This document shows positions 30,931 to 35,025 of a stretch of 35,025 nt of DNA, piece after piece. This DNA is from a virus. Under the pieces are notes generated by a model, which saw only the letters and a program-made list of their open reading frames with translations, was not told where the DNA came from and made no database searches. How positions within the stretch are numbered: the first letter of the stretch is position 1; every line of letters begins with the position of its first letter. The position numbers were made by a program, and so were the translations under genes. The stretch is from IMG/VR virus record IMGVR_UViG_3300031277_000013, positions 1 through 35,025 of that record, one strand, 5' to 3'.

Positions 30931-30946
30931 AGTTTCACGTGAAACA
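30931..30946. promoter_or_regulatory. parS site directly after the last CRISPR repeat
   Basis: AGTTTCACGTGAAACA contains the full 14-bp parS palindrome GTTTCACGTGAAAC (30932-30945). Host ParB (Spo0J) would be expected to bind it. It abuts the final repeat and lies 45 bp before the promoter at 30992. Confidence 0.75.
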
Positions 30947-30991
30947 GGGTGATGATTCCACCGGGTTATAAAAAACAACCCACAACCCGAG

Positions 30992-31020
30992 TAGACACGG
31001 TCTACCTGACGTGGTACGGT
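30992..31020 (+). promoter_or_regulatory. Leaderless promoter TAGACA-17-TACGGT
   Basis: -35 TAGACA (30992-30997), 17 bp, -10 TACGGT (31015-31020), 6 bases to ATG 31027. GGTCTACC and GGTAGACC words form an inverted pair across the -35 to -10 region. Confidence 0.7.
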
Positions 31021-31026
31021 AGACCC

Positions 31027-31374
31027 ATGACAACAGAACAGGGACAGAAACTAGCGGTCGCAATTGCACTGGTCGCCAATAAGTACGGATATCACCTTCT
31101 GGCGGCGATGACCATGCCTCAGTACCAGGGATGGGGCGGAACTGACGAAGAATTCTTCGTCAACGTCAGGAACTGGATTCGGAGAATCCCAAACGATGAA
31201 GCGGTCGAGGGACTGGACTTGGTGAGCATGGCTCTCAATACCGTCCTGGCGGCAGTGAAAGCAGGAGCGAAATCCGCAGACGCCTATGGTGAGGCAACAG
31301 AAATGATCCGAGAAATTTCGGACAGTGACGCTGATCCAATCTTACGAGGGGCGAAATTCCGTCCCTACCCCTGA
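31027..31374 (+). CDS. Protein of unknown function downstream of the CRISPR array
   Basis: A 115-residue helical protein (GQKLAVAIALVANKYGYHLL, DEEFFVNVRNWIRRI, LVSMALNTVLAAVKAGAK, AYGEATEMIREISDSD). There is no membrane segment long enough to be certain and no known motif. The start is fixed by the leaderless promoter; the longer in-frame start at 30949 lies in the parS region and is rejected. A strong terminator follows, so it is a single-gene unit. Confidence 0.7.
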   Translation: MTTEQGQKLAVAIALVANKYGYHLLAAMTMPQYQGWGGTDEEFFVNVRNWIRRIPNDEAVEGLDLVSMALNTVLAAVKAGAKSADAYGEATEMIREISDSDADPILRGAKFRPYP

Positions 31375-31386
31375 CCGGTGTCCTTG

Positions 31387-31420
31387 CCTCACCCGCACGG
31401 GAAACCGTGCGGGTGGGGTT
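31387..31420 (+). terminator. Hairpin terminator
   Basis: An 11-bp perfect stem CACCCGCACGG (31390-31400) with 31405-31415, loop GAAA, followed by GGGTTGG. A stable GNRA-type loop. Confidence 0.8.
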
Positions 31421-31454
31421 GGAACACCGACCACAACCAGAAAGGAACAACATC

Positions 31455-31823
31455 ATGAAGCGTCTCTTCACGAACCGGTACTTTCTACAGGGCATCTTTC
31501 TTTCCATCCTGATCGTCATTGCTGCCCTGGTCCTGTCCGGTTGTGGATTCCTGTCCAGTTGTGGATCCGGCCCGTCGGCTACTCCCACGGCGACCCCGGA
31601 CGCCGCAGAGTGCAAGGAATCATTCATCGCGACCATCTCAGGAGCAATCCTAGAGGCCAGAACAGAGGAAGACTTCAAGGCAGCCATGAAAAAACTTGGC
31701 CCGGAAAGTTTTCCCGCGTGCGCGGGACTGCCAGCCCCCCAAAAAGCGGCAATCAGAAATCAGGCAATCACAGAACTTGCCCCGATGCTCATGGCCGCTG
31801 ATTGGTACGCGGCATCCAACTGA
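31455..31823 (+). CDS. Lipoprotein, possible superinfection-exclusion protein
   Basis: A 122-residue protein with a lipoprotein signal: basic MKRLFTNRYF, hydrophobic core FLSILIVIAALV, and lipobox LSGC with C30. The mature part is short with a Thr/Pro/Ala linker (ATPTATPDAAECKES) and a helical domain (EDFKAAMKKLG, AIRNQAITELAPMLMAADW) with three more Cys residues. Phage-encoded surface lipoproteins often block entry of related phages; that is inference. A GAAAGGA site is upstream of ATG 31455. Confidence 0.75.
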   Translation: MKRLFTNRYFLQGIFLSILIVIAALVLSGCGFLSSCGSGPSATPTATPDAAECKESFIATISGAILEARTEEDFKAAMKKLGPESFPACAGLPAPQKAAIRNQAITELAPMLMAADWYAASN

Positions 31824-31838
31824 CGAGAGGAAAACACA

Positions 31839-32159
31839 ATGAGCATTGCAAAAATGACCCGAGGAATTTTCGTCCTTGACAGAGGATGGGTCCTCACCGG
31901 ATTCACCCCCGACTCTCACCCGTACGACACCATCACGAGTGCTGCCGTGATCCGACGGTGGGGAACCACTGCCGGACTTGGCCAACTGGCCGAACACGGC
32001 CCCACAGAGCGAACAATCCTCGATCCCCTAGGAGTGGTATGGGTCCCTAGGCACGCCATCATTCTCTATCTGGCTTGCTCGCCTGACGTCCTGTGGGAGC
32101 CGACAACGGAGAGCGCACCTGACCGTGTTTTCCCTTACGGCTTGCCAAATGGGTCTTGA
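31839..32159 (+). CDS. Protein of unknown function
   Basis: A 106-residue protein with beta-type segments (GIFVLDRGWVLTGFTPDSH, VVWVPRHAIILYLACS) and no recognised motif. AGAGG lies upstream of ATG 31839. It follows the lipoprotein gene by 15 bases and probably shares its transcript, ending at the hairpin at 32210. Confidence 0.65.
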   Translation: MSIAKMTRGIFVLDRGWVLTGFTPDSHPYDTITSAAVIRRWGTTAGLGQLAEHGPTERTILDPLGVVWVPRHAIILYLACSPDVLWEPTTESAPDRVFPYGLPNGS

Positions 32160-32209
32160 CGGAAACGGTCCCGGATGGGGTTTCATCTCCGTCTGACCAT
32201 CATGATGGG

Positions 32210-32233
32210 ACCCCCGGATGATGTCCGGGGGTT
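32210..32233 (+). terminator. Hairpin terminator
   Basis: An 8-bp stem CCCCCGGA (32211-32218) with TCCGGGGG (32224-32231), loop TGATG, followed by TTCTGT. Confidence 0.75.
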
Positions 32234-32258
32234 CTGTCCACTTTCAGGGAGAAAAACA

Positions 32259-32453
32259 GTGGAAAGCAATGGTCACGGTGAAGGCTACGGCCGGAGCAAC
32301 GATCTCCGATCCGGCCGTATGCTAAACGACTATTTCACCAGCGACGGCGATGGATGTGGCTACGGTTCCGGTTCCGCTATCGGCGCTGGCGATGCCGATT
32401 GGTACGACTACGGCTACGGCTACGGCTACGGCTACGGAACTGGCCTACTATGA
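32259..32453 (+). CDS. Gly/Tyr-rich small protein
   Basis: A 64-residue low-complexity protein: MESNGHGEGYGRSND, then GDGCGYGSGSAIGAGDAD, ending in YDYGYGYGYGYGTGLL. Similar Gly/Tyr/Asp-rich peptides are seen in many actinophages, always of unknown role. GTG 32259 is chosen for AGGGAG 8 bases upstream. Tandem TACGGC units underlie the GY repeat. It is directly followed (3 bases) by the endonuclease VII-like gene, so the two may be cotranslated. Confidence 0.6.
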   Translation: MESNGHGEGYGRSNDLRSGRMLNDYFTSDGDGCGYGSGSAIGAGDADWYDYGYGYGYGYGTGLL

Positions 32454-32456
32454 ACC

Positions 32457-32861
32457 ATGGCAAGAAAACCGGAATGTGTCGATTGTATTGCTGAAGGCAA
32501 CACGCGGTGGCGTCCCACGGACGGCGCTCCCCGCCGCCCGCGCTGCGCCACCCACGCCCGAGCACACCGGCGCTCGCAAGCACGCGCGCAACGCGCGAAA
32601 CGCCTTGAACGCATCTACGGCGTCACCCCCGAACAGGAAAACGCCTACCGGGCACGGTACGGTCACCTATGCATCATCTGTGGTGCCGTGACAGGGCACC
32701 ATGGCCGATGTCTTGACCACGATCACGAAACCGGGGCACCACGGGGGTTTCTGTGCCACACCTGTAATCGGTTGCTCGGAGAGTGGCGCGAGGATCCGGC
32801 AATTTTCGCCCGCGCGATCCGGTACCTACGGCATCCCCCGTTCGACTTCCTCGACAAATAG
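32457..32861 (+). CDS. Recombination endonuclease VII-like nuclease
   Basis: A 134-residue Holliday-junction-type nuclease of the T4 endonuclease VII family. The basic N-terminal part has an extra CVDC knuckle. The conserved core is YGVTPEQENAY, then C72-I-I-C75, LDHDHETGAPRGFLC with D87 and H88, and C100-H-T-C103-N104, followed by the helix LLGEWREDP. The four cysteines bind structural zinc, and the D-H-N set forms the active site. It would resolve branched DNA before packaging. Confidence 0.9.
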   Translation: MARKPECVDCIAEGNTRWRPTDGAPRRPRCATHARAHRRSQARAQRAKRLERIYGVTPEQENAYRARYGHLCIICGAVTGHHGRCLDHDHETGAPRGFLCHTCNRLLGEWREDPAIFARAIRYLRHPPFDFLDK

Positions 32862-32870
32862 TGTTACTAT
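32841..32870 (+). promoter_or_regulatory. Leaderless promoter TTCGAC-18-TACTAT
   Basis: -35 TTCGAC (32841-32846), 18 bp, -10 TACTAT (32865-32870), 7 bases to ATG 32878. The -35 lies inside the end of the endonuclease VII gene. Confidence 0.65.
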
Positions 32871-32877
32871 GGTCCAC

Positions 32878-33174
32878 ATGGAAAACAAAAAGAAAGAGGA
32901 AGTTGTCAAGGCGGCCATAGGGTCCCTCTCAGAGAGTGAGCTTGCGCGAATTCTCCCGGAAGGATGGGTGAATACTCGTAATCTAGTAACACACAGAATG
33001 CTCTACGAAGAATTCTTCGAACCTTACGGGCTCACGAAGCAATTGCTTTCCGCGAGATTCCGGCGGGGAATCTACGATATCGAACCGGTAGTTAAGGTCC
33101 CGGGAGCCACTCTGTACAACAGGGAGGAATTCGAAGTTGTTCATACCGCTTACGAGAGGTCACTAAATGGATAG
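32878..33174 (+). CDS. Possible DNA-binding protein
   Basis: A 98-residue charged protein (MENKKKEEVVKAAIGSLSES start). The middle LLSARFRRGIYDIEPVVKVPG with the following TLYNREEFE resembles an excisionase or MerR-type winged HTH, in which residues select a DNA-binding site, but the match is weak. It is leaderless by promoter position and overlaps the HNH gene by 8 bases. It may regulate or direct the nuclease. Confidence 0.6.
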   Translation: MENKKKEEVVKAAIGSLSESELARILPEGWVNTRNLVTHRMLYEEFFEPYGLTKQLLSARFRRGIYDIEPVVKVPGATLYNREEFEVVHTAYERSLNG

Positions 33175-33448
33175 GCCAGAATTGGAATCTACGGCCTACC
33201 GTAAGGCCAAGGTTCGTACTCTTGCACAGAACGACATCTGCCATCTCTGCGGGCACCCGAGAGCCGATTCCCTTGACCACATCATTCCGGTGTCCCGAGG
33301 CGGACATCCCACGGATCCGGCTAACCTTGCTCCGATCCATGGTCACCCCTGCCCAACCTGCGGACAGAAATGCAACGCCATAAAATCCGACAAACTGTTG
33401 TCGGAAATGGTTGATCCTAAAAACTCTAGAGATTGGTGGATAAGATGA
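33167..33448 (+). CDS. HNH endonuclease
   Basis: A 93-residue HNH nuclease: C25-H-L-C28, DHIIPVSRGG with D37 and H38, NLAPIHG with N53, and C62/C65 with N70 in the second knuckle. Two zinc knuckles flank the H-N-H core, as in the small HNH proteins that sit near terminase genes and help cutting at cos or headful packaging. Its place close to the right end, with the terminase at the left end, is consistent with such a role if the ends meet. It overlaps the previous gene by 8 bases. Confidence 0.9.
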   Translation: MDRPELESTAYRKAKVRTLAQNDICHLCGHPRADSLDHIIPVSRGGHPTDPANLAPIHGHPCPTCGQKCNAIKSDKLLSEMVDPKNSRDWWIR

Positions 33449-33687
33449 AATACCGAGTGGAACTCACGACAACCATCACCCTGACAACGTATGTAGAAGC
33501 CGACGGCCCGGATGATGCGGTGGATATCGCCGGTGGCATTGCGATGGATTACGATTTGTGTTATCACTGTTCGCAGGGTGACGGCTACACCGTTTCCTTG
33601 GGTGAATTCGATGATGGAGTGGAAGTAAAAAGAGAACTTGACGACGATGACAACAACAAGGAAGAGGAAACGGAGGAAGACCAATGA
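33445..33687 (+). CDS. Acidic small protein of unknown function
   Basis: An 80-residue protein: beta-rich N-terminal half (MKYRVELTTTITLTTYVEAD) and a strongly acidic tail (ELDDDDNNKEEETEEDQ). Acidic tails and DNA-mimic-like charge are found in some anti-defence proteins, but this one has no other resemblance. ATG 33445 overlaps the HNH stop (ATGA) and is followed by another ATGA overlap at its end, part of a tightly packed set. Confidence 0.65.
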   Translation: MKYRVELTTTITLTTYVEADGPDDAVDIAGGIAMDYDLCYHCSQGDGYTVSLGEFDDGVEVKRELDDDDNNKEEETEEDQ

Positions 33688-33989
33688 AAGATCAACCGAT
33701 GGAAGAGAAATTTACAGAATCACCGCTTGAATGGACTGATCAATGGGAGAATCCGGAGTATAATTCCCAAACGTTTCCGGGACATTGGGGGGCAATGGAC
33801 ACCAGGGGACGCGTGCACGTAGCACCATCCTATAATGACGCCGCAAGAATAGTGAGAGAACACAACGCGGCCAGGTCACAAGACCAATACGTTTTAGTGG
33901 TCAAAAAGCTTATCATCGTTTCTGAAGAATTTCAGGATTCCTTAGGATGTCCTAAGGCGTTCGAATACTGGCACCCGATGGAAAGGTAA
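33684..33989 (+). CDS. Protein of unknown function
   Basis: A 101-residue protein starting with an acidic Trp-rich stretch (ESPLEWTDQWENPEYNS), then HWGAMDTRGRVHVAPSYNDA, a helix with REHNAARSQ, and a beta strand (YVLVVKKLIIVS). No family is recognised. ATGA overlap with the previous gene and a GGAGG ribosome site upstream. Confidence 0.65.
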   Translation: MKDQPMEEKFTESPLEWTDQWENPEYNSQTFPGHWGAMDTRGRVHVAPSYNDAARIVREHNAARSQDQYVLVVKKLIIVSEEFQDSLGCPKAFEYWHPMER

Positions 33990-33994
33990 GGAAA

Positions 33995-34309
33995 ATGAAA
34001 AACCTCAGCACCAGCGACATTCTCACTATTCTATCAGGATACAACCTGACAATGAGGATGTTCGGCAACGACATGCAAATCTCAGGGACCGTGGATGAGA
34101 TTAAGCGTCTCATCCGGTCCGGAGAGTTGAACTGCACTCGCGCCGTGTCCTGTAACGGCGGCCCGTTGACCGATATCGGTATCAACCAGCATCCCCTATC
34201 TTGCAGCCTTGCCATTGTCGGGGAATGTTCCGAACAGGCATGCTATGGGGTTTACCTGCTCACGGGGGACACGAAACTGTTCATCAAGGCGACAGGAATC
34301 GGTAAATGA
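33995..34309 (+). CDS. Protein of unknown function
   Basis: A 104-residue protein with an N-terminal helical part (STSDILTILSGYNLTMRMFG) and four Cys residues in the second half (NCTRAVSC, SCSL, CSEQACYG), which might form disulphides or bind metal. No family is recognised. An AAGGTAAGG site precedes ATG 33995. Confidence 0.65.
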   Translation: MKNLSTSDILTILSGYNLTMRMFGNDMQISGTVDEIKRLIRSGELNCTRAVSCNGGPLTDIGINQHPLSCSLAIVGECSEQACYGVYLLTGDTKLFIKATGIGK

Positions 34310-34602
34310 GTGACGAAATCGTTCGCACATTCAAGCTTGTGCGTCGGGAAGACGAAACCGGTGTATCCGGTACCGGACACGTCGCAGACGGCGCCATCTT
34401 CCCGGACGGCACCACAATTCTCGTCTGGCGTACAGAAGTAAGCTCCGTCGGTGTCTACCGGTCCCTTGAGGATTGCCGCCGGATCCATGGCCACGGGGGG
34501 AAAACCATCATCCTTCCCACCGCTCCTTCCATGGCTAAACACATCGCAGCATGGGAGGAAAGCAATGCGAAAGAGGAAGAAAGGGAACGACAGAAACGAT
34601 GA
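34306..34602 (+). CDS. Protein of unknown function
   Basis: A 98-residue protein: charged start (MSDEIVRTFKLVRREDE), beta-type middle (GAIFPDGTTILVWRTEVSS), and a long Glu/Lys/Arg helix at the end (AAWEESNAKEEERERQKR). ATGA overlap with both neighbours. No known motif. Confidence 0.65.
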   Translation: MSDEIVRTFKLVRREDETGVSGTGHVADGAIFPDGTTILVWRTEVSSVGVYRSLEDCRRIHGHGGKTIILPTAPSMAKHIAAWEESNAKEEERERQKR

Positions 34603-34808
34603 AACCAACAATGACAATTCTTGCGCTCGTCGCAGGGGTCGTCATAACCTGTACCGCCTGCGACCCAGCCTCGGAAAGCAGATCCAATGATGATGATGAC
34701 ATCGTCGTCACTGAAAACGACGGGGAGACCACCAGGAAGATAAGGCAACCGAACAGGCCGATGCCGAACAGGCCGATGCCGAACAGGCCAAGAATCCCAC
34801 GCCGATAG
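34599..34808 (+). CDS. Small lipoprotein with Pro-rich repeats
   Basis: A 69-residue protein with a signal sequence (TMTILALVAGVVITCTAC; lipobox cysteine C21, imperfect), an acidic mature start (SNDDDDIVVTENDGE), then NRPMP repeats (NRPMPNRPMPNRPRIPRR) from a 15-bp tandem repeat near 34751-34795. A second phage lipoprotein in this arm. The repeats may give a rod-like spacer from the membrane. ATGA overlap with the previous gene. Confidence 0.65.
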   Translation: MKPTMTILALVAGVVITCTACDPASESRSNDDDDIVVTENDGETTRKIRQPNRPMPNRPMPNRPRIPRR

Positions 34809-34875
34809 GATCGGGGAGGAAAAAGACAGTCTCCCCTCCTCCTCCCCTACGCCCCGTCCTTGGCCACTGGACAGT

Positions 34876-34910
34876 GATGCCCACCACCACACGGCATGGT
34901 GGTGGGCATC
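34876..34910 (+). terminator. Terminator of the right arm, with end region to 35025
   Basis: A 14-bp perfect stem (GATGCCCACCACCA, 34876-34889 with 34897-34910) with a 7-base loop. It lies about 70 bases after the last gene. From 34911 to 35025 I see no gene, only a run of nine T's near 35000. If the window ends are genome ends, this would be the packaging-end region. Confidence 0.75.
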
Positions 34911-35025
34911 ACCATGCCAAGTTGCAACACGAACATCGCTCCCGTAAGCACACAACAACGACGATGTAAAGTCATCGCGCGAAAAAAGTTGGCCATTTTT
35001 TTTTTGAGGGAAAACGCCGAACAGC

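Noticed and set aside
30703-30978. Open minus-strand frame across the CRISPR array
   Set aside because: It is repetitive protein from repeats in 61-bp steps and crosses parS and promoter; no ribosome site.
1-35025. tRNA genes, integrase and attachment sites
   Set aside because: No cloverleaf, recombinase motif or att-like repeat was seen by eye; a scan with a tRNA covariance model would settle the first.

Overview
The window looks like an essentially complete tailed-phage genome (siphovirus, HK97 head fold) infecting an actinobacterium. The left half reads in textbook order: small terminase, large terminase, portal, prohead protease, capsid, connector and tail genes, a -1 frameshifted tail chaperone, tape measure, minor tail protein, amidase endolysin and holin. 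The actinobacterial host is an inference from several things: the style of the tail terminator, tail-tube and minor tail proteins, a DUF2637-like membrane protein, a Prim-Pol/D5 replication protein, about ten genes with leaderless-type promoters, and GC-rich type I-E CRISPR repeats of the actinobacterial kind. The host genus cannot be named from this sequence. No integrase, repressor of a known family, tRNA or rRNA was recognised.

Layout. 1-15.5 kb: rightward late operon (packaging, head, tail, lysis), mostly start/stop-overlapping genes with good Shine-Dalgarno sites. 15.5-19.7 kb: leftward block with a structural-looking protein, two proteins of unknown function, a Cas4/RecB-type nuclease and an SF2 helicase. 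19.7-24.3 kb: small genes on both strands, each with its own promoter and terminator, including a DUF2637-like membrane protein under a palindromic operator and an HTH protein at 24.3 kb. 24.3-25.65 kb: non-coding, very repeat-rich region, the best origin candidate. It has 97-bp direct repeats, a 59-bp inverted repeat around an AT-rich core, and a dozen copies of a CGCAGGTCAG box. 25.65-28.3 kb: primase-helicase. 28.3-35 kb: rightward early-type small genes, two HNH-type nucleases and two lipoproteins.

The most striking element is at 30.72-30.93 kb: a compact CRISPR array (four type I-E repeats, three 33-bp spacers) with no cas genes in the window. It begins 18 bp after a pair of small paralogous genes and probably shares their transcript. 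The third spacer contains a 16-bp sequence matching the bacterial centromere site parS, with one off-consensus base. A perfect 14-bp parS core lies directly after the last repeat, although no ParA or ParB gene is present. A plausible reading is that the phage arms the host's type I-E machinery against a competing relative that carries a parS site, while its own parS recruits host ParB. That reading is inference.

Regulation is unusually legible. Many early genes use a -35 (TTGNCA/TAGACA-like), 17-18 bp, a -10 (TANNNT), and 6-7 bases to the ATG. Several promoters also carry a pair of AGTGNNNACA-like boxes about 20 bp apart. A CGCAGGTCAG box recurs in the origin region and in front of several genes, resembling the scattered stoperators of some mycobacteriophages.
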